Notes: a model not told the origin generated them from the letters alone. A stretch of DNA of 64,000 nucleotides from Hoeflea algicola (GCF_026619415.1 NZ_JAOVZR010000001.1:186001-250000); one strand, 5' to 3'. Counted from the first letter of the stretch, positions 17,201 to 26,358 are shown. Numbers and translations are program-made.

Positions 17201-18137
17201 CGCCTTTTTTGCCCCCGAAATTGTCTTTCTCGACCTGCCGGTACTCTCCGGAACGGAGGTAACGGCTTGGGCGCGGGCAGCCGGCCTGTCGCGGCCATGG
17301 CGCCGGGTGGCGCTGTCGAGTTCGGTGGAAGAAGAGGGCTATCGGCTGCGCGCGACGCTGGATGCGCCAGCCCGGATCGGGCAACTGGCAACGCCGTTGC
17401 TGCCGGGGTTTGCGGAGGGGAGACTCGATCGGAGCAGGGCAGTGGAGGTCGATCTGGCTTTTAGCGGACTGGCAACGGTGAGCCGACTGGCGCTTCTCAA
17501 CGGTGCCAATGCGGCTGCGGTGCGCTCGGTCACAGGTATCTGGGAAGTGCTGCAATTCGAGGTCGCCGAGGAAATCTCGTCCGACCGCTGGCGGCTCGAA
17601 AATCTGTTGCGCGGGCAGGCCGGAACCGACGATGCCATGCGTGCCGGCGCGGAGGCCGACGCCACTTTCGTGTTGCTCGATACCGCGGTCAGGCCGCTGG
17701 GCCTGTTGCCGGAGGAAGCGGGGCGCGATCTCAACTGGATTGCCGAACCTGCCGGTGCTGCCGCCCGTGGCGCGACGCCGCAGCTGTTTGCCGGCGGTGA
17801 GCGCGCGTTGATTCCGCTGTCGCCGGTGCATCTGAGGGCCTGCCGTCAGCCCGGTGGCGTGCTGTTTGACTGGATCCGGCGCGGCAGGATCGGCGCCGAC
17901 AACTGGACGCCTGCCGAAATTGCCAATGATGAGAACAGCGAGCGCTACCGGGTGGAACTGCTTGAGGCAGGGGCAGTGCTGCGCAGCATCGAGGTGGATA
18001 GCGCGCAATGGTTCTATCCCGATGCCGACGAACTCACCGATTTCGGCGCACCGCAGACCGAATTGACGCTGCGGGTGGCCCAGGCAGGCAAGTTCCTGCC
18101 TTGGGGCGTGGCCCGGACCGCCACGGTCCGACCTTGA
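14289..18137 (+). CDS. GTA g15, large host-interaction tail protein ('megatron')
   Basis: 1282 residues, the largest protein in the cluster and full length for the family. It begins with glycine/alanine-rich hydrophobic helices (residues 5-37), then ARIPAADEGSPVLRVPGTMR. The GTA TIM-barrel domain spans roughly residues 430-760 (FIVGSEMIGLTRLRD; TYAADWSEYSGYRP; DGMVDPRHIHLWSWDARPFP), followed by Phage-tail_3-type baseplate modules. It forms the central tail fibre/baseplate and is thought to contact the recipient and pierce the outer membrane. No frameshift is seen across 3.8 kb. This argues against long decay of the cluster. Confidence 0.93.
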   Translation: MSTLLLQVAGAALGSAFGPVGSAIGSAIGATIGGMLDTSLIKSTRTIHGRGLTGARIPAADEGSPVLRVPGTMRIAGTLIWATRFEETVTRERQGGKGRGPKVENYAYHANFALGLCEGPIASIRRVWADGRELDLETLEMRIYRGTAQQLPDPLIEAKQGAGRAPAWRGLAYVVFERLPLDDFGNRIPAFQFEVVRPVGKLETAIEAVALIPGSTEHGYATTPVRESLGVGAQRLINRNMRQASTDWAQSIDELQALCPNLKSVALVSAWFGDDLRADRCRFRPGVEVAARAGETRPWKVGGLSRATAHLISRNDGGPAYGGTPDDSAVIEAIRDLKARGLEVVLYPFVLMDIAADNALPDPYGGIGQPAYPWRGRMTAAPAPREPGSPNGSAAMRDHIDSLCSETSAADFAIAGGIVSWLGGDEGYRRFVLHHAALAEAAGGVDGFIVGSEMIGLTRLRDGSGGFPFVDQLIGLATEVRAMLGGETRLTYAADWSEYSGYRPADGSGDVIFNLDPLWAHPAIGAVGIDNYMPLSDWRDSDLTAGNPDGARHANDAAAMEAVIAGGEGFDWYYQDEAGRNARERLPISDGLAGKHWLYRVKDLRGWWENQHFDRIGGSDASTPSAWVPESKPFWFTELGCRAVDKGAGQPNLFPDPKSSEAALPWFSNGGRDDLSQRSFLEAHLAHWAGSDNADGMVDPRHIHLWSWDARPFPAFPLSREVWSDGDNWRTGHWLNGRLGTVALKDLIAALLIEAEFDAFDVDRVDGMITGHVLSSPLSPRAALEPLMEAFAIDVREGPTGLEFSSSLRIGTAARGVDVVAETDEGPLFEEIRGEISEFANEAVLQFVDPLADHAPASARSRRLEGEPLRQRDLQLSIAIDPGLARMTADRWLHDHRMQRRRLRFALPPQAVALQPGDTIRLLPDTAPRGLFRVTRIEDGDLRRIEAVSHAGAATAAAVESLQDRAADDANAFFAPEIVFLDLPVLSGTEVTAWARAAGLSRPWRRVALSSSVEEEGYRLRATLDAPARIGQLATPLLPGFAEGRLDRSRAVEVDLAFSGLATVSRLALLNGANAAAVRSVTGIWEVLQFEVAEEISSDRWRLENLLRGQAGTDDAMRAGAEADATFVLLDTAVRPLGLLPEEAGRDLNWIAEPAGAAARGATPQLFAGGERALIPLSPVHLRACRQPGGVLFDWIRRGRIGADNWTPAEIANDENSERYRVELLEAGAVLRSIEVDSAQWFYPDADELTDFGAPQTELTLRVAQAGKFLPWGVARTATVRP

Positions 18138-18166
18138 AATTTCAACAACATGAAAGGATATGTGTG

Positions 18167-18373
18167 ATGTCAGAGACAAAACCCTGGTGGCAATCACGAA
18201 CCTTGTGGGGCGCCATTGTAACGCTCGGCTCAGCGGCGCTCGGGCTTGCCGGTATGGAATTCGGCGCCGGCGACCGTGAAGCCCTGATCGAATTGTTGAC
18301 CTCGTTGGGGGCGGCGGTCGGCGGTCTCATCGCCGTGGCTGGCCGGATTTCCGCCAAACATCGGATCGGCTAA
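18167..18373 (+). CDS. Small two-helix membrane protein, holin-like
   Basis: 68 residues with AAAGGA eight bases before ATG 18167. Polar N-terminus (MSETKPWWQSRTLWG), then two hydrophobic segments at about residues 14-30 and 44-60 separated by an acidic linker, and a short basic C-terminus. Proteins of this build accompany prophage and GTA clusters and are often annotated as putative holins. It lies 29 bases after g15 on the same strand, so a role in particle release is possible but unproven. Confidence 0.6.
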   Translation: MSETKPWWQSRTLWGAIVTLGSAALGLAGMEFGAGDREALIELLTSLGAAVGGLIAVAGRISAKHRIG

Positions 18374-18476
18374 GGTGTAATCCGTGAACCGCCCGCCTGA
18401 TCCATTCATTTGCGGTTCAGGCGGGATATTGTATCAATCGCCTCAAGTACAAACACGAACCGCTTTAGGGCTGATC

Positions 18477-18770
18477 ATGATCGCGAATATTCTCAGTGTT
18501 GGTTTAATTGTCGCGCAGGCCGCCATGGCAACGCCGCTGGCAGCCGATATGCGTGCGCCTGTCGGCACTGCTCCTGACGGAACCGCCATCGTGCGCGTGG
18601 CGGCGGATTGTTCGGGCGCCGCCGCGCAGGTGGTGGGCCAGACCGGCGGGCAATTGCTGTCCGCCTCGGCCAAGACGCAAGGCGGCAAGGTGGTCTGCGT
18701 GATCACCGTGCTGGTGCCCGGCAGCGGCTCGGAGCGTCCCAAGAAGGTTACGGTGTCGGTCCCCCAGTAA
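18477..18770 (+). CDS. Small secreted protein upstream of feuP, FeuN-like
   Basis: 97 residues from ATG 18477 (AGGG at seven bases). An N-terminal hydrophobic stretch (MIANILSVGLIVAQAAMA) looks like a signal peptide. The mature part is QTGGQLLSASAKTQGGKV, then VCVITVLVPG and a basic RPKKVTVSVPQ end, with two cysteines. In Sinorhizobium a small periplasmic protein, FeuN, is encoded just upstream of feuP and inhibits the kinase FeuQ. Position, size and export signal fit FeuN; I could not compare sequences. Confidence 0.6.
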   Translation: MIANILSVGLIVAQAAMATPLAADMRAPVGTAPDGTAIVRVAADCSGAAAQVVGQTGGQLLSASAKTQGGKVVCVITVLVPGSGSERPKKVTVSVPQ

Positions 18771-18910
18771 GTCAGATGCGAACGGTCCGCGCACCTTCCG
18801 GTGCAGCGGATAGGCTTGGGCACAATGCGCGAGTCGGTGCATTATGCCGGACGCCACCGCGAGAGCGGTTTTGGCAGGCCAATTAGGCAATAAAGCGGGA
18901 GCAAGTTCAG

Positions 18911-19597
18911 GTGCGCATTCTAATCGTTGAGGATGACAAGGATCTCAATCGCCAGCTTGCCGAGGCGCTGGAGGAGCAGGCCTATGTGGTCGACCGCGCC
19001 CATGACGGCGAGGAAGGCCATTTTCTTGGCGATACCGAGCCGTATGACGCGGTGATCCTCGATATCGGCTTGCCGGAAATGGACGGCGTGACGGTGCTGG
19101 AAAAATGGCGCGCTGACGGCCGGATAATGCCGGTGCTGATTCTGACCGCTCGCGATCGCTGGAGCGACAAGGTTGCCGGCATCGATGCGGGGGCCGACGA
19201 CTACGTCACCAAACCGTTTCATGTCGAGGAAGTGCTGGCGCGAATCCGCGCCTTGATCCGCCGCGCTTCGGGGCACGCCAGTTCCGAAATCGCCTGCGGT
19301 TCGGTGCGGCTCGACACCAAGGCCTCCAAGGCGAGTGTCGACGGGGTGACGCTGAAGCTCACCAGCCATGAGTTCCGGCTGCTTTCCTATCTCATGCACC
19401 ACATGGGCGAGGTGGTGTCGCGCACCGAACTGGTCGAACACATGTACGATCAGGATTTCGACCGCGATTCCAACACCATCGAAGTGTTTGTCGGGCGTCT
19501 GCGCAAGAAGATCGGCGTTGAGCTGATCGAGACGGTGCGCGGGCTCGGCTACCGCATGACACCGCCCGAGGGGGCAGGTACGGGCAAGACCGGATGA
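18911..19597 (+). CDS. feuP: OmpR-family response regulator FeuP
   Basis: 228 residues starting at GTG 18911. Receiver domain at 1-118 with the acidic pocket at ED8-D9, phosphoacceptor D51 (AVILDIGLPEMDG) and K101 (YVTKPFH). The winged-helix DNA-binding domain follows from about 125 (LTSHEFRLLSYLMHHMGEVV, SNTIEVFVGRLRKKIG, TVRGLGYRM). FeuP with FeuQ regulates high-affinity iron uptake in Rhizobium leguminosarum and cyclic glucan export and osmotic adaptation in Sinorhizobium. In R. leguminosarum feuPQ adjoin cycHJKL, as here, which supports the symbol. Its stop overlaps feuQ by four bases. Confidence 0.85.
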   Translation: MRILIVEDDKDLNRQLAEALEEQAYVVDRAHDGEEGHFLGDTEPYDAVILDIGLPEMDGVTVLEKWRADGRIMPVLILTARDRWSDKVAGIDAGADDYVTKPFHVEEVLARIRALIRRASGHASSEIACGSVRLDTKASKASVDGVTLKLTSHEFRLLSYLMHHMGEVVSRTELVEHMYDQDFDRDSNTIEVFVGRLRKKIGVELIETVRGLGYRMTPPEGAGTGKTG

Positions 19598-20974
19598 AGC
19601 GTGGATCACTTACCGCGCGCGTCTTGCTGTTTGCCTCGATCTGGGTGGCTGTCGCCCTTGTTGTTATTGCCATTGTCATTTCCCAACTGTACCGCTCAGG
19701 CAGCGAGCGCGCCTTTGGCGATCTGCTGCGGGCGCACCTCAACAGCGTCATCAATGCGGTGTCGATCGATTCAGCCGGCCATCTTTCGGGCCGTCCGCAA
19801 CTGGGAGATCTGGTGTTTGATCAACCCGGCAGCGGCTGGGTCTGGCTGGTCGAACCGCTGGGCGGCGTCAGCAGTCCGCGTTTGGCCTCGATCTCGATCG
19901 GTGATGAGACGCTGCAATCACCGCCGATTGCCAAGGTTCCCTTCGATAGCCGCTATTTGCGCTTCTATGTGACTACCGACAGTTTCGGCAATCAGCTCGA
20001 GGTGGTCGAAACCGAGGTCGAACTGGACAATCAGGGGGCGCCGCACGGTTTAGGGTGGCGGCCAATCGTGACGTGCTTGAAGCGGAAATCGCTGCGTTTT
20101 CAACCAATCTTTATCTGGCGCTGGCCCTGTTCGGGATCGGCAGCCTGCTGATCAATGCGGTGGCGATCCTCTACGGCCTCAGGCCGCTTGATGGCGCGCG
20201 CCAGGCGTTGGGGCGGATCAGGGCAGGCGAGGCGGACCGGCTCAACGGTTCATTCCCGAGGAAATCGCGCCGCTGGCGGGCGAGATCAATGCGCTGATCG
20301 ACGCCAATCACCGGGTGATCGAGCGCGCCCGCATGCAGGTAGGCAATCTGGCGCATTCGCTCAAAACGCCGATTGCCGTGCTTCTCAATGAATCGCGCGA
20401 TATGATGCCGGCGCATGCCAAGCTGGTGCGCGCCCAGGCCGAAACCATGCAGGCGCAGGTTCAGACTTATCTCGACCGCGCCCGCATCGCCGCCCAGCGC
20501 GGCAGTGTACTGGCGCGAACCGAAGCGGCCCCGGTCATCGAGCGATTGGTGCGGGTGATGGCCAAGCTCAACCGCGACCTCAGTTTCTCCACCGATATTG
20601 AACCGCGCGAGGCCGTGCTTGCCATGGAGACCCAGGATCTGGAAGAAGCACTCGGTAACCTGGTGGAAAACGCCGCCAAATTTGCCCGCACCAATGTTGT
20701 CGTCCGGCTGCGTCCGGTGCCGGTATCGGAAGGGCAGGCGGCAATGTTCAGGATCGATATCGACGATGACGGTCCGGGGCTCGACGAGACGCAAATGAGC
20801 GAGGCGGTCAAGCGCGGGCGCAGGCTTGACGAAACCAAGCCCGGCACCGGCCTTGGCCTGTCTATCGTTGACGAGATTGCCGCCGAATACAAGGGCAGTT
20901 TCACGCTGGCGAGCACCGCATCGGGCGGGCTGTCGGCGCGGCTGACATTGCCTGGGTTAAAACTGGATAATTGA
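19594..20974 (+). pseudogene. feuQ: Sensor histidine kinase FeuQ, two apparent frameshifts
   Basis: Membrane kinase partner of FeuP. N-terminal TM segment (VLLFASIWVAVALVVIAIVI), a periplasmic sensor of about 130 residues, a second TM (LALALFGIGSLLINAVAILYG), HAMP, the H-box around QVGNLAHSLKTPIAVLLNES, then N, G1 and G2 boxes (EALGNLVENAAKFA, DDDGPGLDE, GTGLGLSIVDEI). The frame shifts at a five-G run, 20034-20038 (six Gs restore QGGAARFRVAANRD), and again at 20253-20257 (one more T or C restores SFPEEIAPLAGEI). Both look like one missing base in a homopolymer, and coding is clean on either side. A miscalled intact gene is therefore at least as likely as a true pseudogene. Confidence 0.8.
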
Positions 20975-21157
20975 GTGCATGACACCAAAGTGACTGAAAT
21001 TGCGCCGATTTCCGTAGGGCGTTGAGGTAACATGAAATAGGTGAACGCAAGCGCGGCAGATCGACGACGTCACAATGCGGCCACAGCAAGGCGGCAATAA
21101 GATCAAGCGCGGCTACGATCGGCAGAAATGCCGCGCAAGGACAAGGATGATGACGGC

Positions 21158-21607
21158 ATGGCCTATTCAGTGACGAGACTGGCAAAGTTTGCCTGTATTG
21201 CTGCGCTTTCCGCGGTGGTTGCGGGCTGTATCAGCGCCAATGGTCCCAAGCCGCTGGCATTTGCATCGATCACCCGTCCCGCAGTTGCCAGCAGCGATAC
21301 CATTCTGGGGGCGCTCAACGACGGCATTCTGCCGCAAAGCGCCGTCAACGGTCTGTCGAAGCCTGAAAAGCTACGGGCGCTGGAAGCCGAGTACCAGGCG
21401 CTTGAAAAGACCCCGTTGGGCCAGAAGGTCGCTTGGGCAAGCCCGGTCGGCGGTGCATCGGGCGAGGTGACGGCGGGCACACCCTATCAGGTCGGCCAGC
21501 AGAATTGCCGCCAGTACACCCACACCGCCACCATCAGGGGCGCGCCGGTGACCGGTCAGGGGGCGGCTTGCCGCAACCCCGATGGCAGCTGGACGCCGCT
21601 CAGTTGA
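21158..21607 (+). CDS. Outer-membrane lipoprotein, RT0821/17-kDa surface antigen-like
   Basis: 149 residues from ATG 21158; an in-frame ATG at 21128 would add a charged leader. A lipoprotein signal is clear (AKFACIAALSAVVAGC, lipobox VAGC). The C-terminal domain SGEVTAGTPYQVGQQNCRQY followed by THTATIRGAPVTGQGAACRN matches the rickettsial 17-kDa/RT0821-type surface protein domain common in rhizobia. Function is unknown; probably an envelope structural lipoprotein. It stands alone between feuQ and the cytochrome maturation genes. Confidence 0.78.
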   Translation: MAYSVTRLAKFACIAALSAVVAGCISANGPKPLAFASITRPAVASSDTILGALNDGILPQSAVNGLSKPEKLRALEAEYQALEKTPLGQKVAWASPVGGASGEVTAGTPYQVGQQNCRQYTHTATIRGAPVTGQGAACRNPDGSWTPLS

Positions 21608-21750
21608 GCATCACCTGTTGATGCCCGCGACCGGGCGATGAACTCGGTGAGTGCCAATGAGGCCGGTTACGAACGCGACCAAACGCCCCATTGTTGTGCA
21701 GAGCGCCGTTTGCTGTTGGAAATTGAACCATGCTCGGATATTGAAGCCAC

Positions 21751-23343
21751 ATGTTATTTTGGGTAATTGCAGCCGTCATGACCGCCGTTGCGACTCTGGT
21801 TCTGTTGGGACCATTGGCGCGATCTCGTTCGCAATCGTCGGACGTGCCGGAACTCCATGACGTGGAAGTCTATCGTGACCAATTGGCCGAGGTTGACCGC
21901 GATCTCGCCGGCGGCCTCGTCGAACCGGCGCAGGCGGAGGTCGCGCGCACCGAAATCTCGCGCAGACTGCTGGCCGCAGCGCGCAAGAGCGATGCTGCCG
22001 AAGCCGGCGTTGGCCGCCACAACAACCGTGGTCTGCGCCGTGCGGCGATCATTGTTGTCGCCCTGTTCATGCCGTTGGCGGCTCTCACCGTCTATCTGGA
22101 ACTCGGACGGCCTGACCTGCCGCAATTGCCGTTGGCCGCGCGCCTCCAGGCCGATCCCGAAAATGTCGACATCGCCATGCTGGTCAGCCGCGCCGAGCAG
22201 CATCTGGCCACCAACCCCGATGATGGCAGGGGCTGGGAAGTGCTCGGTCCGATTTATCTCAGGACCGGACAGTTCGCGGAATCAGTCACTGCGTTCCGCA
22301 AGGCGGTCGCCCTCCTCGGGCCATCGGCGGGCCGGTTGTCCAATCTCGGTGAAGCCCTGTATTCGCAGGCCGGAGGCATTGTCACCGAAGAAGCGGGGCT
22401 AGCTTTCCAGACCGCTCGCGAGCTTGATCCCAACGATCCCAAGCCGCAGTTCTTTCTGGCACTGGGTTTGTCACAATCGGGCAAGCGCGAGGCGGCGTTG
22501 TCGGCCTTTTCCGCCATGGCCGAGAGCGCACCGGCCGAAGCGCCATGGCTTCCCGCCGTGCGCACTCATATTGCCGAGTTGCAGGCGGGCTCCGGCCTGG
22601 TTCCCGGCCCGTTGTCTGGTGCGGGATCGACGCCGCGTGGACCATCGGCTGCCGATGTTGTCGCCGCCCAGGACATGAGCCCGCAAGAGCGCCAGGAGAT
22701 GATTGGCACGATGATCAGCGGGCTGGAATCCCGGCTTGGCGAAAATCCCGATAACATTGAAGGCTGGCTGCGGCTGGTGCGGTCGCTTGTCGTGATCGGC
22801 GAAGAGGCCCGGGCGCAGACCGCGCTCGATCGCGCATTTGCCGTGTTTGCCACTCCAGGCGCTGACAATCAGCGGTTGGTCGCCATTGCCGATGAACTTG
22901 ATCTGGTTGCCACGGCCACGCTCGGCGGCGTGCCGATGGCGCCGGCCAAGCCGGCCTTGCAGTCCGCTCCGGGTAAACCGGCCGCGGCGATCAAGACGCC
23001 GTTTATTCTGCCGGGGGTCAATCCGGATACGGTCAACGGCGCTGCGCCGGGCGGGCCTAGCCAGGCCGATATTGCCGCCGCCGACAGCATGCCGGTCGAG
23101 GACCGCATGGCAATGATCCGCGGCATGGTGGAATCGCTCGATTCCAAGCTCAACGAAAACCCGGACAATATGGAAGGCTGGCTGCGGCTGGTGCGCTCCT
23201 ACGCGGTGCTTGGCGATCCCGGCGCCGCGGGCGCGGCGTTGCAAAAGGCATCGCTGACATTCCCCGGAGACAGCGAAGGTGGCCGGGCACTGGCCGAACT
23301 CGCCACTGAACTGGGTCTCAATATTGCGATGGAAAGCCGATGA
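21751..23343 (+). CDS. ccmI: Cytochrome c maturation protein CcmI (CycH) with duplicated module
   Basis: 530 residues. The N-terminal part is a membrane anchor (LFWVIAAVMTAVATLVLLGP) with the CcmI segment DVEVYRDQLAEVDRDLAGG, then a second TM (AAIIVVALFMPLAALTVYLEL) and a periplasmic TPR region (DDGRGWEVLGPIYLRTGQ). CcmI presents apocytochrome c to the haem lyase CcmFH. Family members are usually around 370-400 residues. The extra length is explained by two copies of one module (DNA 22636-22854 and 23050-23262), each starting GPSxAD and sharing ENPDN(I/M)EGWLRLVRS. First gene of the ccmI-E-F-H operon; overlaps ccmE by four bases. Confidence 0.93.
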   Translation: MLFWVIAAVMTAVATLVLLGPLARSRSQSSDVPELHDVEVYRDQLAEVDRDLAGGLVEPAQAEVARTEISRRLLAAARKSDAAEAGVGRHNNRGLRRAAIIVVALFMPLAALTVYLELGRPDLPQLPLAARLQADPENVDIAMLVSRAEQHLATNPDDGRGWEVLGPIYLRTGQFAESVTAFRKAVALLGPSAGRLSNLGEALYSQAGGIVTEEAGLAFQTARELDPNDPKPQFFLALGLSQSGKREAALSAFSAMAESAPAEAPWLPAVRTHIAELQAGSGLVPGPLSGAGSTPRGPSAADVVAAQDMSPQERQEMIGTMISGLESRLGENPDNIEGWLRLVRSLVVIGEEARAQTALDRAFAVFATPGADNQRLVAIADELDLVATATLGGVPMAPAKPALQSAPGKPAAAIKTPFILPGVNPDTVNGAAPGGPSQADIAAADSMPVEDRMAMIRGMVESLDSKLNENPDNMEGWLRLVRSYAVLGDPGAAGAALQKASLTFPGDSEGGRALAELATELGLNIAMESR

Positions 23344-23819
23344 ACCGCAAGCAGAAGAGATTGATTATCATTGCCGCAGGTGCGGTATTTCTGGTGGGCG
23401 CGGCCGCACTGGTAACCTCGGCGCTGCGCGAGCAGATCGTGTTTTTCAATTCGCCCACCGACGTGCTGGCGCAACCGCTGGCGCCGGGCACGCGGGTGCG
23501 GCTAGGCGGACTTGTCGAGGAAGGCTCGGTAGAGCGCGGCGAGAATTCAACGGTAACCTTTGCCGTCACCGATACCAACGCATCGGTGAAGGTGCACTAT
23601 GTCGGTATTCTCCCCGACCTGTTCCGCGAGGGGCAGGGAGTGGTGACAGAAGGAACGTTCTCGCCCGAGCTGGGCATCTTCGAAGCCGACATGGTGCTGG
23701 CCAAGCATGACGAGAATTACATGCCCAAGGAAGTTGCAGACGCACTCAAGGCACAGGGCGTCTGGCAGGAAGGCGACCCGACGCCGGGCGTCGGGGATCA
23801 ACCCACATCCGGCAATTGA
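23340..23819 (+). CDS. ccmE: Cytochrome c haem chaperone CcmE (CycJ)
   Basis: 159 residues, normal length. An N-terminal signal-anchor (RLIIIAAGAVFLVGAAAL) is followed by the periplasmic OB-fold (PGTRVRLGGLVEEGSVERG, TFAVTDTNASVKVHY). H123 in the block LAKHDENYMPKEV is the residue that binds haem covalently, with Y127 nearby as in known CcmE proteins. It carries haem from the CcmABCD exporter to CcmF/CcmH. Translationally coupled to ccmI by ATGA. Confidence 0.95.
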   Translation: MNRKQKRLIIIAAGAVFLVGAAALVTSALREQIVFFNSPTDVLAQPLAPGTRVRLGGLVEEGSVERGENSTVTFAVTDTNASVKVHYVGILPDLFREGQGVVTEGTFSPELGIFEADMVLAKHDENYMPKEVADALKAQGVWQEGDPTPGVGDQPTSGN

Positions 23820-23855
23820 GCGTCACTGACGCCGCTGCGGCAAAGGAGAAAAGCC

Positions 23856-25838
23856 ATGATAACCGAGATCGGCCATTTCGCACTTGTTCTTGCCCTGGCG
23901 ACGTCGGTGGTCCAGTCGCTGGTGCCGCTGATCGGTGCGCGCCGCAGGGATGCAAGCCTGATGGCCGTTGGCCCAAAGGCGGCGCTGACCACGCTGATGC
24001 TGGTGGCGATCTCCTATGTGGCGCTCACCAATGCCTATGTGACATCGGATTTTTCGGTCCAGAATGTCATCGAGAACTCGCATTCGCTCAAGCCGATGCT
24101 CTACAAGATCACCGGCGTGTGGGGCAATCACGAAGGCTCGATGTTGCTGTGGCTGCTGATTCTGGCGCTGTTTTCGGGGCTGGTGGCGGTGTTTGGCCGC
24201 AACCTGCCTGATACGCTCAAAGCCAATGTGCTTTCGGTTCAGGCCTGGATCACCGTGGCGTTTCTGCTGTTCGTGCTGCTGACTTCGAACCCGTTCGCGC
24301 GGGTTGATCTGCCGCCGATAGAAGGCAATGACCTCAACCCGATCCTTCAGGATGTTGGGCTGGCGATCCACCCGCCGTTGCTCTATCTCGGCTATGTCGG
24401 CTTCTCGATCTCCTTTGCCTTTGCCATCGCCGCGCTGATCGAGGGTCGCATCGATGCGGCCTGGGCGCGCTGGGTCCGGCCCTGGACATTGGCGGCGTGG
24501 GTCTTCCTGACCGCGGGCATCGCCATGGGCAGCTACTGGGCCTATTATGAGCTTGGCTGGGGTGGCTGGTGGTTCTGGGATCCGGTGGAAAACTCCTCCT
24601 TCATGCCCTGGCTGGTCGGCACCGCGCTGCTGCATTCGGCGCTGGTGATGGAAAAGCGTGAAGCGCTGAAGATCTGGACCGTACTGCTGGCGATCCTGAC
24701 GTTTTCGTTTTCGCTGCTGGGCGCGTTCCTGGTCCGTTCGGGCGTGCTGACCTCGGTGCATTCCTTTGCTTCCGATCCGGTTCGCGGCGTATTCATCCTA
24801 CTTATTCTGGTGGTATTTATTGGCGGCGCCCTGGCGCTGTTCGGCCTGCGCGCCGGCTCTTTGAAGGCGGGCGGCATTTTTGCTCCGATATCGCGCGAAG
24901 GGGCGCTGGTGCTCAACAACCTGTTTTTGACAACGGCGGCTGCCACCGTTTTGATCGGCACGCTTTACCCGCTGTTGCTGGAAGCCACGACCGGAACCAA
25001 GATTTCAGTCGGCCCGCCGTTCTTCAACCTGACGTTTGGTCCGCTGATGGTGCCGCTGCTGCTGGCGGTGCCATTCGGGCCGCTGTTGGCGTGGAAGCGT
25101 GCCGACTTGGCAGGTGCTGCGCAACGACTCTATTTCGCCGCCGGCATTGCGCTGCTGGTGGGCCTCGGCATGGTCTTCCTGCGCACGGGTGCACCGGTGC
25201 TGGCGGGGCTGGGCATTGCGCTTGGTGTCTTCCTGATCCTTGGTGCTTTCACCGACCTGGCCTTGCGCTCGGGCGTTGGCCGGCTCAGCTCAGGCGTGGC
25301 CTGGGGCCGCCTGATCGGTCTGCCGCGCTCGGCCTTTGGCGCAGCCTTTGCGCATATGGGGCTTGGCGTTGCTGTCATCGGCATCGTTGCGGCCAGCACG
25401 ATGTCCACCGAATCGGTGGTCGCCATGAATCCCGGCGACACCGCGCAAGTGGCTGGCTATGAACTGCGGTTTGACGGTCTGCGCGAGATCGCCGGACCCA
25501 ATTACACTGCGCAACAGGGTGAGTTCACCGTGTTGCGTGGTGGCGTGGCCGTGGACAACATCAGCGCAGCGAAGCGGTTTTACCCGGCCCGCGGCATGCC
25601 CACTACCGAATCGGGAATCCTAACATTCGGCGCCAGCCAGCTTTACATCGCGCTTGGTGAACTCGACCCGAATGGTGGAATGGTGGTGCGGATCTGGTGG
25701 AAATCGCTGGTGACGCTGGTCTGGTTCGGCCCGATCCTGATGATGATTGGGGGGCTGTTCTCGCTTTCCGACCGGCGATTGCGCATCGGCGCTCCGAACC
25801 GTGCCCGTGCCAAGAAGACAGCCGGGGTAACGGCATGA
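23856..25838 (+). CDS. ccmF: Cytochrome c haem lyase subunit CcmF (CycK)
   Basis: 660 residues of a polytopic membrane protein with many TM segments. The WWD-type haem-handling motif is [19 protein letters not shown], preceded by [17 protein letters not shown]; conserved histidines occur in [10 protein letters not shown] and [10 protein letters not shown]. CcmF with CcmH joins haem to the CxxCH site of apocytochromes at the periplasmic face. Length is typical. The last bases overlap ccmH by four. Confidence 0.96.
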   Translation: MITEIGHFALVLALATSVVQSLVPLIGARRRDASLMAVGPKAALTTLMLVAISYVALTNAYVTSDFSVQNVIENSHSLKPMLYKITGVWGNHEGSMLLWLLILALFSGLVAVFGRNLPDTLKANVLSVQAWITVAFLLFVLLTSNPFARVDLPPIEGNDLNPILQDVGLAIHPPLLYLGYVGFSISFAFAIAALIEGRIDAAWARWVRPWTLAAWVFLTAGIAMGSYWAYYELGWGGWWFWDPVENSSFMPWLVGTALLHSALVMEKREALKIWTVLLAILTFSFSLLGAFLVRSGVLTSVHSFASDPVRGVFILLILVVFIGGALALFGLRAGSLKAGGIFAPISREGALVLNNLFLTTAAATVLIGTLYPLLLEATTGTKISVGPPFFNLTFGPLMVPLLLAVPFGPLLAWKRADLAGAAQRLYFAAGIALLVGLGMVFLRTGAPVLAGLGIALGVFLILGAFTDLALRSGVGRLSSGVAWGRLIGLPRSAFGAAFAHMGLGVAVIGIVAASTMSTESVVAMNPGDTAQVAGYELRFDGLREIAGPNYTAQQGEFTVLRGGVAVDNISAAKRFYPARGMPTTESGILTFGASQLYIALGELDPNGGMVVRIWWKSLVTLVWFGPILMMIGGLFSLSDRRLRIGAPNRARAKKTAGVTA

Positions 25839-26323
25839 ACCTGCTGCGCCAGGCGCTGGCTCTATTGCTGCTGACAATTGCGTTGGCGTCGCCTTCATGG
25901 GCGGTCAATCCCGATGAAGTGCTCGACAATCCGGTGCTGGAGGCCCGCGCCCGAACGCTCTCGAAAGAGTTGCGGTGCATGGTTTGCCAGAACCAGTCGA
26001 TCGACGATTCCAATGCCGAACTGGCGCGTGATCTGCGGGTTCTGGTGCGTGATCGATTGGTGGCTGGTGACAGCGACGAGGCGGTGCTCGACTACGTCGT
26101 CTCGCGGTACGGTGAATTCGTACTGCTCAAGCCTCGGTTTACCCTGCAGACACTGATGTTGTGGGGCGGTCCGGCGCTAATCCTGCTGATTGGCGGCATC
26201 GCGATGCTGGTCCTCAGCCGAGGTCGATCGCGGGCGGCAAGCGCCACCGGCGCTGCCGGGCTCAGCGAGGCTGAACAAGTCGAGCTCGCGAAACTGTTGA
26301 CAGACCGTGATCAGCAAGCCTGA
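25835..26323 (+). CDS. ccmH: Cytochrome c thiol oxidoreductase CcmH (CycL)
   Basis: 162 residues: signal peptide ([21 protein letters not shown]), the CcmH domain with the redox motif [16 protein letters not shown] (CxxC), and a C-terminal TM anchor ([16 protein letters not shown]). It reduces apocytochrome cysteines and works with CcmF. ATG 25835 overlaps the ccmF stop (ATGA) and is supported by the signal peptide; longer upstream starts are not needed. Confidence 0.95.
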   Translation: MNLLRQALALLLLTIALASPSWAVNPDEVLDNPVLEARARTLSKELRCMVCQNQSIDDSNAELARDLRVLVRDRLVAGDSDEAVLDYVVSRYGEFVLLKPRFTLQTLMLWGGPALILLIGGIAMLVLSRGRSRAASATGAAGLSEAEQVELAKLLTDRDQQA

Positions 26324-26358
26324 TAGAGAAGTCCTTTGATCAGACAAAGGGGCACGAT

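Noticed and set aside
2216..18373. An active temperate prophage
   Set aside because: No integrase, repressor, replication or lysis module is present, and gene order and sizes match the RcGTA-type cluster.
22636..23262. Assembly artefact duplicating part of ccmI
   Set aside because: The two modules are only similar and differ at many residues, so they cannot be a duplicated read segment.
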